Origin: Sideroxyarcus sp045866275
GTDB taxonomy: Bacteria > Pseudomonadota > Gammaproteobacteria > Burkholderiales > Gallionellaceae
Reading direction: 5' to 3'
NCBI GenBank assembly: GCA_045866275.1
Contig: BAAFRX010000003.1
Location: 1 to 64,000, forward strand
Length of the DNA: 64,000 nucleotides
The translations under genes were made by a program, and so were the position numbers. Positions 52,787-62,278 of the stretch are shown piece by piece. How positions within the stretch are numbered: the stretch's first letter is position 1; every line of letters starts with the position of its first letter. The notes beneath the pieces were generated by a model that ran no database searches, was not told the DNA's origin, and saw nothing but the letters and a program-made list of their open reading frames with translations.

Positions 52787-54679
52787 CTAGTGATGTTCTT
52801 CAGCCGGTTTCTTCTCCACGTCGCCCACCAGGTGGTAAAGCGGTGCTTTTTCCATGGTGTACTCGCCGGTCTTGGGATCGCGGCGGGACACGGTCAGCAC
52901 GTGCCAGTTCTTATCATCCAGCTTCAACTTGTCACCACGGTAGTAGTAACCCGGCCAGCGCGTCTCATCGCGGAACAGCGTATGGTGGAACACGCTTTCG
53001 GAAGTCAGGAAACGATGCTTCAACTCCCACGCGCGCAGCAGTTCATGGATGTCAGAGGCGGCGACTTTTTCCAGATCCTCGCCCAGGATGCTCATCTTCT
53101 TCAGGCCAATGTTGAGCAGTTTGTCGTTGGTCATGTAGTTGACGCCAAACCCCCCGCAGTACTCGTCCATCAGCTTCTGCAGACGATCCAGCCCCTGTCT
53201 CGGGTTGATGAAGTTGGGATTGACGGAACCGGCAACCACTTCGTTCTTGTAAACGCTATAAGTTTCCAGCGGCTTGTAGATTTGCTTCCGGCGACGATCG
53301 ATCTGCGCGTCGGAAACACGGATGCCTTCCGCCTTGCCATCGTCGATGTATTTGCAGGCAGCCTTGGCAGCCAGACGACCTTCGGTGAAGGAGCCAGACG
53401 AGAAGGCGTGCGGCGTGCCGCCTACTGCATCGCCCGCTCCGAACAGACCTTCGATGGTCGTCATGCGGTTGTAACCCCAGAAGTATTCGGGCGGGGAAAG
53501 GTCTTCCGGGCCGGAACACCATGCTCCGCATCCGGTGGCGTGCGAACCCATCACATAAGGCTCGGAGGTGGTCAGCTCGGGGTTCTCGTACTTGGGATCC
53601 ACGTCGGTGGCGGCCCACAGCACGGCCTGACCGACGGTCATGCCGAGGAAGTTGTGCCAGCCGATCTCTTCCAGATGCGGATCCTGGAAGGCTTCCATGG
53701 TGACCATGTGGATCGGCCCGCGACCGGCGTTCACCTCGTTGATGATCGCGTGGTTGCGCAAACAGGTCGGGATGGGGCGGTGCGTGCGGTGCGACACTTC
53801 CGGGTCCAGATATTCCTTGCCGACCATCTTCTGCAGATCGGGGAACCACTTGGATTCGTACTCTTCGCCGTAGGCATTCTGGGTGTAGGTCTTGAGGTGC
53901 AGGAAGTAGGCGCCGACCGGGCCGTAGCCGTCCTTGAAGCGCGCCAGCACGATGCGGTTCTCCATCTGCGTCATCTTGGCACCGGCTTCGATCATCAGAC
54001 CGTAGGCGGAACCGGAAGACCACGGCGCGTACCAGACGCGGCCCGCACCTTCGCCGACAGAACGCGGCTTGAAGATGTTGGAAGCGCCACCGGCGCCGCA
54101 GATCACAGCTTTGGCCTTGAACACGTGGTAGTTGCCGGTGCGGACGTTGAAACCCACGGCACCGGCGACGCGGTTTGTCTTGGCTTCGTCCATCAGCAGG
54201 TGGGTCACGCAGATGCGGTTGAACACCTTGTCCGCCGACTTCTTGGCGGCTGTGGCCACGATGGGCTTGTAGGATTCGCCGTGGATCATGATCTGCCAGC
54301 GGCCTTCACGCAGGAACGCACCCGTCTTTTCGTTGCGCATGATGGGCAGGCCCCATTCTTCAAAGTTGTGCACGGTGGAGTCCACATGGCGCGCCATGTC
54401 GAACAGCAGGTCTTCGCGCACCATGCCCATCAGGTCGATGCGCGCATAGCGCACGTGATCTTCCGGATTGTTCTCCCCGAAGCGGGTGCCCATGTAGCAG
54501 TTGATCGCATACAGGCCTTGGGCGACCGCGCCGGAACGCATGATGTTCGCCTTCTCGGCGATCACGATTTTCTTGTTCTGGCCCCAGTATCTCGCCTCGA
54601 ATGCCGCGCCCGTACCGCCCAGACCCGCACCGACAACCAGGATGTCGATGTTGTCTTCGATAATTGTCGAGTAGCTCAT
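52787..54679 (-). CDS. aprA: Adenylylsulfate reductase alpha subunit (oxidative type)
   Basis: 630-residue FAD subunit of APS reductase. In sulfur oxidisers it runs in reverse, joining sulfite and AMP to APS and releasing two electrons. The FAD fold opens with ILVVGAGLGGTGAAFEARYWG (GAGLGG at residues 17-22). The substrate channel has RSGAVAQGLYAINCYMG, and the succinate-dehydrogenase-like middle region includes CGAGGASNIFKPRSVGEG. The C-terminal region contains RETRWPGYYYRGDK. It overlaps aprB by one base (TGATG). It is clearly not the assimilatory CysH type. Confidence 0.96.
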   Translation of the reverse strand: MSYSTIIEDNIDILVVGAGLGGTGAAFEARYWGQNKKIVIAEKANIMRSGAVAQGLYAINCYMGTRFGENNPEDHVRYARIDLMGMVREDLLFDMARHVDSTVHNFEEWGLPIMRNEKTGAFLREGRWQIMIHGESYKPIVATAAKKSADKVFNRICVTHLLMDEAKTNRVAGAVGFNVRTGNYHVFKAKAVICGAGGASNIFKPRSVGEGAGRVWYAPWSSGSAYGLMIEAGAKMTQMENRIVLARFKDGYGPVGAYFLHLKTYTQNAYGEEYESKWFPDLQKMVGKEYLDPEVSHRTHRPIPTCLRNHAIINEVNAGRGPIHMVTMEAFQDPHLEEIGWHNFLGMTVGQAVLWAATDVDPKYENPELTTSEPYVMGSHATGCGAWCSGPEDLSPPEYFWGYNRMTTIEGLFGAGDAVGGTPHAFSSGSFTEGRLAAKAACKYIDDGKAEGIRVSDAQIDRRRKQIYKPLETYSVYKNEVVAGSVNPNFINPRQGLDRLQKLMDEYCGGFGVNYMTNDKLLNIGLKKMSILGEDLEKVAASDIHELLRAWELKHRFLTSESVFHHTLFRDETRWPGYYYRGDKLKLDDKNWHVLTVSRRDPKTGEYTMEKAPLYHLVGDVEKKPAEEHH

Positions 54680-55161
54680 CAGTATTGCACTCCCTCTTTG
54701 ATTTCCAAACCATTGGATTGCAGTGTGTGCAGACCACCGTTGTCCATGCGGATGTATTTCGGTTCACTGAACAGCAGTTGGCTGTCGCGCATCTCCTTGC
54801 TGGGTGCGGGCACCTGGGCGAGATCGGGTGTCGCCGAGCCCCAGGGCTTGGTGGTGATGGGGGCCAGCAGTTCCATGTCTTTCTTGCCGTTGCGGAACTT
54901 GATTCGCCAGGCGATGGTGCCTTTCTCCTCGTCGCGGATCACGCGTACCGAGTGACCCAGCGGCGCGAAGTCGGCATAGCCGCGTACATCGATCGCCTGA
55001 TGCGGACAGGCTTTCACGCAGGAGTAGCACTCCCAGCACATGTTCGGTTCGATGTTGTAGGCACGGCGCAGCTTTTTATCAATGTGCATGATGTCGGACG
55101 GGCAGATGTCAACGCATTCTCCACACCCATCACAACGCGTCATATATACAAAGGTTGGCAT
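54679..55161 (-). CDS. aprB: Adenylylsulfate reductase beta subunit
   Basis: 160-residue iron-sulfur subunit that carries electrons from the AprA flavin. Two ferredoxin-type [4Fe-4S] sets are present: C10, C13, C16, C20 (CDGCGECVDICP) and C42, C45, C48, C52 (CWECYSCVKACP). Then comes the beta-sheet and tail that wraps around AprA (RIKFRNGKKDMELLAPITTKPWGS). The length is normal. It lies 43 bases after aprM. Confidence 0.96.
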   Translation of the reverse strand: MPTFVYMTRCDGCGECVDICPSDIMHIDKKLRRAYNIEPNMCWECYSCVKACPHQAIDVRGYADFAPLGHSVRVIRDEEKGTIAWRIKFRNGKKDMELLAPITTKPWGSATPDLAQVPAPSKEMRDSQLLFSEPKYIRMDNGGLHTLQSNGLEIKEGVQY

Positions 55162-55204
55162 AATTTATCCCTCTATTGTTATAGATAATCGAGTCAATTC
55201 GGCA

Positions 55205-56029
55205 TTAATAGTGTTTTGCTCTTTCCGCCTTGATGCACAGCCCCATGTTCGGCGGGTTCTTGCCCATGTACATGGGGACGTCCGGAAATCTGCGCTGCAC
55301 TTCGGGATCGGTCAAATCGTAGTCCGGCGGCAGGTTCTCGCGCCCACCGTCGGCCATGATGATTTTTTTCTGGTAGGCCGCAGCGGGCTTGAAAAACATG
55401 TGCGCGAACTTGGACCAGTACACGCCGCCGAACAGCGCGGTGCTGGACAGGATGAACAGGGCGAAGAGCAGGTTCAGTCCTCCGCCGTTGAACGACCAGA
55501 GCAATGCAAAAGTCGAAGTGGCCAGCAGCGAGAGAATGAACAAGTCTGCGCGCTCGAAGCGAAACCAGGGCAGGCCTTCCGCAGAGACATCAACGCGGAT
55601 GGCAAACCAGAACCAGTATCCGCCCACGGCCAGCATCAGCGCGCCGATATGCCATAGCGAGGGCAACAGGGTGGAGGTGGACTCCGGCGAGAAGATCATG
55701 ATCGCAGTCGTCACGATAAAGATGATGGTTCCCCACATGGTCAGAAAATGGGAAAGCCGGCGTTGCGGATTGCTGAATTCGCCGGCGGTCATGACTTCGT
55801 TCACCAGCACGGAAGTGGCAATCACCACTTTCTCACCGCCGCTCACCGAGCGTTTTGCGCTCTTCTGTGCCTTTTTCGCATTCTCGAAAAAGTACTTGGC
55901 GCTTTTCTTGTGCATCATGTCGAGCAGGGTTCCGCCCACGACCAGCAGGACCATGACAACGATATACCCCTGCATCATCGCGGGTGATATCACTTCCGAA
56001 AGTGTGACAAAGGGGTTGCTCGTGAACAT
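55205..56029 (-). CDS. aprM: AprM, membrane anchor of APS reductase
   Basis: 274-residue membrane protein with about five or six helices (GYIVVMVLLVVGGTLLDM, MWGTIIFIVTTAIMIF, LWHIGALMLAVGGYWFW, LFILSLLATSTFALLW, NLLFALFILSSTALFGG) and a soluble C-terminal tail. AprM is found beside aprBA in sulfur oxidisers that lack QmoABC and is thought to pass electrons from AprBA to quinone. No qmo gene is seen here, consistent with AprM as the anchor. The gene lies between sat and aprB. Confidence 0.88.
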   Translation of the reverse strand: MFTSNPFVTLSEVISPAMMQGYIVVMVLLVVGGTLLDMMHKKSAKYFFENAKKAQKSAKRSVSGGEKVVIATSVLVNEVMTAGEFSNPQRRLSHFLTMWGTIIFIVTTAIMIFSPESTSTLLPSLWHIGALMLAVGGYWFWFAIRVDVSAEGLPWFRFERADLFILSLLATSTFALLWSFNGGGLNLLFALFILSSTALFGGVYWSKFAHMFFKPAAAYQKKIIMADGGRENLPPDYDLTDPEVQRRFPDVPMYMGKNPPNMGLCIKAERAKHY

Positions 56030-56172
56030 CAGGCTCTCCTTAACTATTGAGTTACAAAATTTTAATCAATCGCTTGGTCGTCGGGGATACAACAGGCTGC
56101 CCCCAAAATTCTTTACCCCGCGAACCTACTACCATTACTGCACAAAATCTTGCCGAACAATAAAGGCGGTTG

Positions 56173-57387
56173 CTAGCGCGCCGAATGCCCGGTAAGTTTT
56201 ACTTCCACTTTTTCGTTGTCTGCCAGTCCGGCGTAATACGCGCGCAGCACGGTCAGCACTTCGGGACGACTGAACTCGGCCGGAACATCCGCGCCCTCCG
56301 ACAGCATCTTTCGCAACTTGGTACCGGAAAGCAACAGACGGTGCTCGTCGCCGTGCGGGCAGGTGCGGGCAGAAGCCATGCCGCCGCACTTGTAGCACCA
56401 GAAAGTCCAGTCGATCTTGAGCGGCTGGGTCTCCAGCGCACCTTTGGGGATCTGGTCGAAGATGTGGTGCGCGTCAAACGGCCCGTAGTAACTGCCGACG
56501 CCGGCATGGTCGCGCCCGACGATGAGATGCGAGCAGCCGTAGTTCTGGCGGAACAGGGCGTGCAGCAAGGCTTCGCGCGGTCCGGCATAGCGCATGTCTA
56601 GCGGGTAACCGGCCTGGGCGATGGTCTTGGGCACGAAGTAGTGTTTGGTCAACTCGATGATGGCGTGGGTGCGCACCTCGGCCGGAATGTCGCCCGGCTT
56701 CAAATTCCCGAGCAAGGAGTGAATCAGCACGCCGTCGCACACTTCGATGGCAACCTTAGCCAGATATTCGTGCGAGCGGTGCATCGGGTTGCGTGTCTGG
56801 AATGCGGCGACCTTGCTCCAGCCGAGTTCGTCGAACAGCGCGCGGGTTTCTTTGGGCGTCATGAACAACGGGCCGTATTTCTGCGGGAAGCCGCCCTGCG
56901 ACAACACCTTGACCGGGCCGGCGAGGTTCACTTCGCCCTGTTCCATCACCATCTTGACCCCCGGATGTTCGAGGTCGGTCGTGCCGAACACGGTGGCGCA
57001 TTCATGCGCCTTGTCGATCGAGTATTTCTCGGTGACCATCATCGTGGCCAGGATGCTCTGGTCATCGGGATCGACCAGCGTGATCTCGCTGCCGGTGGGG
57101 ATTGCGTCTGCTGCGGATTTGTCGGTGGAGAGGGTGATGGGGATGGGCCAGAACAGGCCATTGGTCAGGGTCATGCCGTCGCAGACGCCTTGCCAGTCGG
57201 CATGGGTCATGAAACCCTCGAGCGGGGTGAAGCCGCCGATGCCGAGCATGATGAGATCGCCTTTTTCGCGCGAACTGACTGCCACCATGGGGAAAGAGTG
57301 CGCCCGCTTGGTTTCCGCAATCAACTCTTCACCAGTGAGCAACAACGGCTTGAGGCTGCCGCCCCCATGGGGGTTGACCAATGCCAT
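56173..57387 (-). CDS. sat: Sulfate adenylyltransferase (dissimilatory, ATP sulfurylase)
   Basis: 404-residue homo-oligomeric ATP sulfurylase that in this direction makes ATP and sulfate from APS and pyrophosphate. The active site has QTRNPMHRSHE (Q197 to E207) and GRDHAGVGSYYG (291-302). A zinc-binding set C331, C334, C343 and H345 (CYKCGG, TCPHGDEH) is characteristic of the Sat type of sulfur oxidisers and reducers. GAGGAGAT precedes the ATG. The 143 bases between sat and aprM contain no terminator or gene that I can see, so sat-aprM-aprB-aprA may be one operon. Confidence 0.96.
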   Translation of the reverse strand: MALVNPHGGGSLKPLLLTGEELIAETKRAHSFPMVAVSSREKGDLIMLGIGGFTPLEGFMTHADWQGVCDGMTLTNGLFWPIPITLSTDKSAADAIPTGSEITLVDPDDQSILATMMVTEKYSIDKAHECATVFGTTDLEHPGVKMVMEQGEVNLAGPVKVLSQGGFPQKYGPLFMTPKETRALFDELGWSKVAAFQTRNPMHRSHEYLAKVAIEVCDGVLIHSLLGNLKPGDIPAEVRTHAIIELTKHYFVPKTIAQAGYPLDMRYAGPREALLHALFRQNYGCSHLIVGRDHAGVGSYYGPFDAHHIFDQIPKGALETQPLKIDWTFWCYKCGGMASARTCPHGDEHRLLLSGTKLRKMLSEGADVPAEFSRPEVLTVLRAYYAGLADNEKVEVKLTGHSAR

Positions 57388-57573
57388 ACGATCTCCTCGA
57401 TAAAAACCACGTTTTGACTATGGCGTGCACACTAGAACAAGAGGCTGGCCCACGCGATACCCCTCATGGGTTGAAGGGCGTCCCCCCTAACGGGTTATGC
57501 GGTGCTCCCTCATCACGGCTATGGCAGCAGCGGCGCGGGATACGCATACTTGCGCCGTAAAATTCCGAGTAGT

Positions 57574-57602
57574 TTGGTCGGATTGCAGCGTGTCCATAAA
57601 AC
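57574..57602 (+). promoter_or_regulatory. Weak promoter candidate for the soe genes
   Basis: TTGGTC and TAAAAC are 17 bases apart, placing a start near 57609, before the chosen soeA ATG at 57628. The 240-base gap 57388-57627 must also hold the divergent sat promoter. No ribosome-binding site is obvious for soeA. Confidence 0.35.
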
Positions 57603-57627
57603 GATAACCAACCCTAAACTGCCGCTC

Positions 57628-60543
57628 ATGTCATCGACCCCATTGCACGATCCGCTGGCGCCACCGGTCGCGGATGCCACCACCGAAATCAGAACCACCA
57701 CCTGTTACATGTGTGCCTGCCGCTGCGGCATTCGCGTCCATCTGCGCAACGGCGAGATACGCTATATCGACGGCAACCCGGATCATCCGCTGAACGGCGG
57801 TGTGATCTGTGCCAAGGGGTCTTCCGGCATCATGAAGCAGTATTCGCCGGCGCGCCTGACCAAACCGCTGCGGCGCAAGCAGGGCAGCGAACGCGGCGCG
57901 GGCGAGTTCGAGGAAATCAGCTGGGAAGAAACCTTTTCCATCCTCACGGAGCGACTGGGCAAGTTGCGCGCGACCGATCCGAAGAAGTTCGCGCTGTTCA
58001 CCGGACGCGACCAGATGCAGGCGCTGACCGGCATGTTCGCGCGCCAGTTCGGCACGCCCAACTACGCGGCGCACGGCGGTTTTTGCTCGGTCAATATGGC
58101 GGCCGGCATGATCTACACCATCGGCGGCTCGTTCTGGGAATTCGGCGGCCCCGATCTGGAACGCGCAAAATTGTTCATCATGATCGGCACGGCGGAAGAC
58201 CATCACTCCAATCCGATGAAAGTGTCGCTGGCCAAATTCAAGCGCGAAGGCGGTCGTTTCATCTCCATCAATCCGGTGCGCACCGGCTACTCCGCCATCG
58301 CCGACGAGTGGGTGCCGATCCGTCCCGGCACCGATGGCGCGCTGCTGCTTGCCATCATCCACGAGATCATCAAACTGGGCCTGTACGACCGCGAGTTCCT
58401 CGTGCGCTATACCAACTCCGGGCAACTGGTGAACCTGGATGCCGAACACGACGAGTTCGGCATGTTCGTGCGCACCGAAGTGCCGGAGGAAGAGGGGTGT
58501 TATGACCCGCAGAACAAGCTGTGGTGGGACCGCAATACCGATCGGCCGGTCGTGACCCACACCGAAGGCGCCGATCCCTTTTTGCGCGGCGAATTCAAGT
58601 TGTCCGACGGTACGCCGGTCAAGCCTGCCTTCCATCTGTTGCAGGATCGCGTCGAGGAATACACGCCGGAATGGGCCGAAGGCATCACCGGCATTCCCGC
58701 TGTAACCATCCGCCGTCTGGCGCACGAGATGGGGATTACCGCGCGCGACCAGAAGATCGAGTTGCCCATAGCCTGGACCGATAGCTGGGGCAAGGAGCAC
58801 GACACGGTCACCGGCAACCCGGTGGCGTTCCATGCCATGCGCGGGCTGGCCGCGCACTCCAACGGCTTTCACACCATCCGCGCGTTGTCCATCCTGATGA
58901 CCTTGCTGGGCACCATCGACCGTCCCGGCGGCTTTCGCCACAAGACGCCGTTCCCGCGTCCCATCCCGCCTTGCGCGCGTCCGCCCAATGACCCGCGCGC
59001 GGTGCAGCCGAACACGCCGCTGGACGGCATGCCGCTGGGCTGGCCGACCGATCCGGACGATCTGTTCGTGGACCAGGAAGGCAATCCGGTGCGGCTGGAC
59101 AAGGCGTTTTCCTGGGAATATCCGCTGGCTGCCCACGGCCTGATGCATAACGTCATCACCAACGCATGGCGCGGCGATCCGCACAAGATCGACACGCTGC
59201 TGCTGTTCATGGCCAACATGGCGTGGAACTCCAGCATGAACACCAGCGAAGTGCGCAAGATGCTCACCGACAAGGAAGAGGGCGGCGAATACAAGATTCC
59301 GTTCATCGTGGTGTGCGACGCCTTCCATTCCGAGACCACCGCGTTCGCCGACCTGGTCTTGCCCGACACCACCTACCTTGAACGTTACGACGTGATGTCC
59401 ATGCTGGACCGTCCGATCTCGGAATTCGACGGCCCGGTGGATTCGGTGCGCATCCCGGTGATGCCGCCGACCGGCGAATGCAAACCGTTCCAGGAAGTCT
59501 TGATCGAGCTCGGGACGCGCCTGAAGCTGCCCGCGTTCGTGACCCAGGACGGCAAGCGAAAATATCGCGACTATCCTGATTTCATCGTCAACTGGGAGAC
59601 CGCGCCGGGTTCCGGCATCGGCTTCCTTTCCGGCTGGCGCGGCAAGGGCGGCGAGAAGAACATGAAGGGCGAGCCGAACCCGAACCAGTGGGAGATGTAC
59701 GCCAAGAACAACTGTGTGCACCATGAAGTGCTGCCGCGTTCCTATCAGTACATGCGCAACTGGAACCAGGGTTATCTGGAATGGTCGCAACGCAACGGCA
59801 TCACGCGGTACGCCGAACCGATCCTGATCCATCTGTATTCCGAGGTGCTGCAGAAGTTCCGCCTCGCCGCACAGGGCAAGAGCATCTCGCGCAAGCCGCC
59901 GAAAAATCTGGCGAAACGGGTCGAGACCTATTTTGACCCCTTGCCGTTCTACTACGAGCCGCTGGAAACGCAGGCCATCGACAAGCGCAAATACCCGCTC
60001 TCGGCGGTGACCCAGCGCCCGATGGCGATGTATCACTCCTGGGACTCGCAAAATGCCTGGCTGCGCCAGATCCACGCGCACAACTATCTATATGTCAACG
60101 CGCAGACCGCGAAGAACACCGGCATCAATGACGGCGACTGGATCTGGTGCGAGTCGCAATGGGGCAAGGTGCGCTGCATGGCGCGCTACAGCGAAGCGGT
60201 CGAACCGGGCACGGTGTGGACCTGGAACGCCATCGGCAAGGCCGCCGGAGCGTGGAATCTGACCCCGCAGGCGAACGAATCGCAACAGGGCTTTTTGCTC
60301 AACCACGTCATTTCGGAAGAACTGCCGCAACAATCCGACGGCGCGCGCTATTCCAATTCCGACCCGATCACCGGGCAGGCGGCCTGGTATGACGTGCGGG
60401 TGCGCATCTACAAGGCGGCGGAGGGCGAACCCGCGCAGACCTCGCCGCAATTCGCGCCAATGAATAAATATCCCGGCATGAAAGAACGCCCAGACTGGCT
60501 GGCCTATTTTGGTGGCGGGAAAAAGAAAGGCGGTGCGAAATGA
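57628..60543 (+). CDS. soeA: SoeA-like molybdopterin subunit, sulfite:quinone oxidoreductase type
   Basis: 971-residue DMSO-reductase-family protein. An N-terminal [4Fe-4S] site is formed by C26-x2-C29-x3-C33-x27-C61 (CYMCACRCG and ICAKG). The likely molybdenum ligand is C153 in HGGFCSVNM, inside a pterin-binding core. A molybdopterin dinucleotide domain closes the protein (NAQTAKNTGINDGDWIW, ARYSEAVEPGTVWTWNAIGKAAG). No twin-arginine signal is present, so it faces the cytoplasm as SoeA does. The start at 57628 avoids an upstream extension that lacks family similarity. Polysulfide or thiosulfate reductase relatives cannot be excluded, but the apr-sat context favours sulfite. Confidence 0.82.
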   Translation: MSSTPLHDPLAPPVADATTEIRTTTCYMCACRCGIRVHLRNGEIRYIDGNPDHPLNGGVICAKGSSGIMKQYSPARLTKPLRRKQGSERGAGEFEEISWEETFSILTERLGKLRATDPKKFALFTGRDQMQALTGMFARQFGTPNYAAHGGFCSVNMAAGMIYTIGGSFWEFGGPDLERAKLFIMIGTAEDHHSNPMKVSLAKFKREGGRFISINPVRTGYSAIADEWVPIRPGTDGALLLAIIHEIIKLGLYDREFLVRYTNSGQLVNLDAEHDEFGMFVRTEVPEEEGCYDPQNKLWWDRNTDRPVVTHTEGADPFLRGEFKLSDGTPVKPAFHLLQDRVEEYTPEWAEGITGIPAVTIRRLAHEMGITARDQKIELPIAWTDSWGKEHDTVTGNPVAFHAMRGLAAHSNGFHTIRALSILMTLLGTIDRPGGFRHKTPFPRPIPPCARPPNDPRAVQPNTPLDGMPLGWPTDPDDLFVDQEGNPVRLDKAFSWEYPLAAHGLMHNVITNAWRGDPHKIDTLLLFMANMAWNSSMNTSEVRKMLTDKEEGGEYKIPFIVVCDAFHSETTAFADLVLPDTTYLERYDVMSMLDRPISEFDGPVDSVRIPVMPPTGECKPFQEVLIELGTRLKLPAFVTQDGKRKYRDYPDFIVNWETAPGSGIGFLSGWRGKGGEKNMKGEPNPNQWEMYAKNNCVHHEVLPRSYQYMRNWNQGYLEWSQRNGITRYAEPILIHLYSEVLQKFRLAAQGKSISRKPPKNLAKRVETYFDPLPFYYEPLETQAIDKRKYPLSAVTQRPMAMYHSWDSQNAWLRQIHAHNYLYVNAQTAKNTGINDGDWIWCESQWGKVRCMARYSEAVEPGTVWTWNAIGKAAGAWNLTPQANESQQGFLLNHVISEELPQQSDGARYSNSDPITGQAAWYDVRVRIYKAAEGEPAQTSPQFAPMNKYPGMKERPDWLAYFGGGKKKGGAK

Positions 60544-61271
60544 CCCAGCTCGCGCTCGTGATCGACTTGAACGTATGCGTCGGCTGCAGTGCCTGCGTGA
60601 CCAGCTGCAAGGAATGGAACACCTCCGGCTCGGCTGGCCCCCTGTGCGACGAAAATCCCTACGACCTGAACCCGAGCGGCACGTTCTTCAACCGCGTGCA
60701 GACTTACGAGATCGGCACATTCCCGAATAGCGAAACCCTGCACTTTCCCAAGTCGTGCCTGCATTGCGAGGATCCTCCCTGTGTGCCGGTGTGCCCGACA
60801 GGCGCTTCCTACAAGCGCAAGGAAGACGGCATCGTGCTGGTGGATTACGACAAGTGCATCGGCTGCAAGTACTGTTCCTGGGCGTGCCCGTACGGTGCGC
60901 GCGAGTTCGACGAGCAGCAGAAGGTGATGAAGAAATGCACGCTGTGCGTGGACCGCATCTACGACATGTCCATGCCCGAGGCGGATCGCAAGCCGTCCTG
61001 CGTCAAGGCCTGTCCGACCAGCGCGCGTTTGTTTGGCGACATCCACGATCCGGAATCGGCGGTATCACAGGCGATCCGCGAGGACGGCGGTTATGCGCTG
61101 ATGCCGGAGTGGGGGACGCATCCGTCCAACCACTATCTGCCGCGACGCAAGACCAAGGTCAGGATTCACGAGGATGAACTGGAGCGCGCGGACAATCCGC
61201 TCAAGCTGGATCATCAGTTGCCCAAGCCGGACAAGGATCAATCCACCATGGATGACGTGTCTGCCTGGTAA
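60540..61271 (+). CDS. soeB: SoeB-like four-cluster iron-sulfur subunit
   Basis: 243-residue ferredoxin-like electron-transfer subunit of DmsB/PsrB type. Four [4Fe-4S] sets are recognisable: CVGCSACVTSC, CLHCEDPPCVPVCPTG, CIGCKYCSWACPYG, and CTLC with CVKACPTSARLFGD. It passes electrons from the molybdenum subunit to the membrane subunit. The ATG overlaps the soeA stop by four bases. Lack of a signal sequence again indicates the cytoplasmic side. Confidence 0.9.
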   Translation: MTQLALVIDLNVCVGCSACVTSCKEWNTSGSAGPLCDENPYDLNPSGTFFNRVQTYEIGTFPNSETLHFPKSCLHCEDPPCVPVCPTGASYKRKEDGIVLVDYDKCIGCKYCSWACPYGAREFDEQQKVMKKCTLCVDRIYDMSMPEADRKPSCVKACPTSARLFGDIHDPESAVSQAIREDGGYALMPEWGTHPSNHYLPRRKTKVRIHEDELERADNPLKLDHQLPKPDKDQSTMDDVSAW

Positions 61272-61293
61272 CCCGAACTAAACGCGAGACATT

Positions 61294-62265
61294 ATGAAGC
61301 CTGCATTTTCAGTAATTTTTCTGACCACCCTGATCGGTGCGGGGCAAGGCTTGTTCCTTGCCCTGTTCACCCATCAGTCCTATGCCTTGTTTGGCCTGTT
61401 GCCCATGCAGTCGGACAACTTCTACGGCTACGGCGGCGCCATCGTCCTGTTGCTGCTGTGCGGTGGACTGGTCGCCTCTTTCTTCCACCTTGGGCGCCCC
61501 GAGCGCGCCTGGCTGGCGGCCAGCCAGTGGCGTACCTCCTGGTTGTCGCGTGAAGTGATCGTGTTGCCTGCCTTTATGGGGGTAACTTTTTTGTTCAGTG
61601 CATCACATCTGTTCGGCATCCGCCCGGAGATTGTGACTTTGCCCGGTGGTTTCGTGATTGATCTGTCACTTCTGCTTGGTGTCGCGGGAACCTTGCTGGC
61701 ATTCTCCCTGTTCGTGTGCACCGCGATGATTTATGCCTGTCTGCGTTTCCTGCGCGAATGGCATTCGCCGCTGACGGTCATCAATTACATTCTGATGGGG
61801 GGCGCTTCCGGTTTTGTTCTGGCCGCGTTCTATGCGACTTATGCCGCCCCGACGGAAACCGATTTCTTCGCCGGTTGGGCGATCATCATCACCCTGTTGG
61901 CGCTGGTGGGTCGTCTGGCTTCGTTGCTGCGCAATGCGCGGCTTAAACCAACCTCCACCATCCAGACCGCGATTGGCGTCAAGCACCCGCAAATCACCCA
62001 GCGTTCGATGGGGGCGATGGGCGGCACGTTCAATACGCGCGATTTCTTCCACGGCAAAAGTGCGGCGTTCCTGCGCGCGGTCAAGCCGGCCTTTTTGCTG
62101 CTGGCCTTTGTGCTGCCGTTGGCCTTGCTGGCGATCGGCCTGACCAGCCCCATGGTCCTGGGTTTTGCCTTTATACTGCAATACCTCGGACTGCTGGCCG
62201 AGCGCTGGTTCTTCTTCGCGCAGGCCAACCATCCGCAGAACCTGTATTACCAGACCATAGGCTGA
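61294..62265 (+). CDS. soeC: SoeC-like DmsC-type membrane anchor
   Basis: 323-residue polytopic membrane protein with about eight hydrophobic helices, of the DmsC/NrfD-like anchor type. The N-terminal signature FSVIFLTTLIGAGQGLFLAL is followed by GGLVASFFHLGRPERAWLAASQWRTSWLSREV, which is strongly conserved in DmsC. It would reduce quinone with electrons from SoeB. A longer loop with TRDFFHGKSAAFL lies before the last two helices. It is 22 bases after soeB and 13 bases before the SulP gene. Confidence 0.87.
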   Translation: MKPAFSVIFLTTLIGAGQGLFLALFTHQSYALFGLLPMQSDNFYGYGGAIVLLLLCGGLVASFFHLGRPERAWLAASQWRTSWLSREVIVLPAFMGVTFLFSASHLFGIRPEIVTLPGGFVIDLSLLLGVAGTLLAFSLFVCTAMIYACLRFLREWHSPLTVINYILMGGASGFVLAAFYATYAAPTETDFFAGWAIIITLLALVGRLASLLRNARLKPTSTIQTAIGVKHPQITQRSMGAMGGTFNTRDFFHGKSAAFLRAVKPAFLLLAFVLPLALLAIGLTSPMVLGFAFILQYLGLLAERWFFFAQANHPQNLYYQTIG

Positions 62266-62278
62266 ACGAAACTTCGAG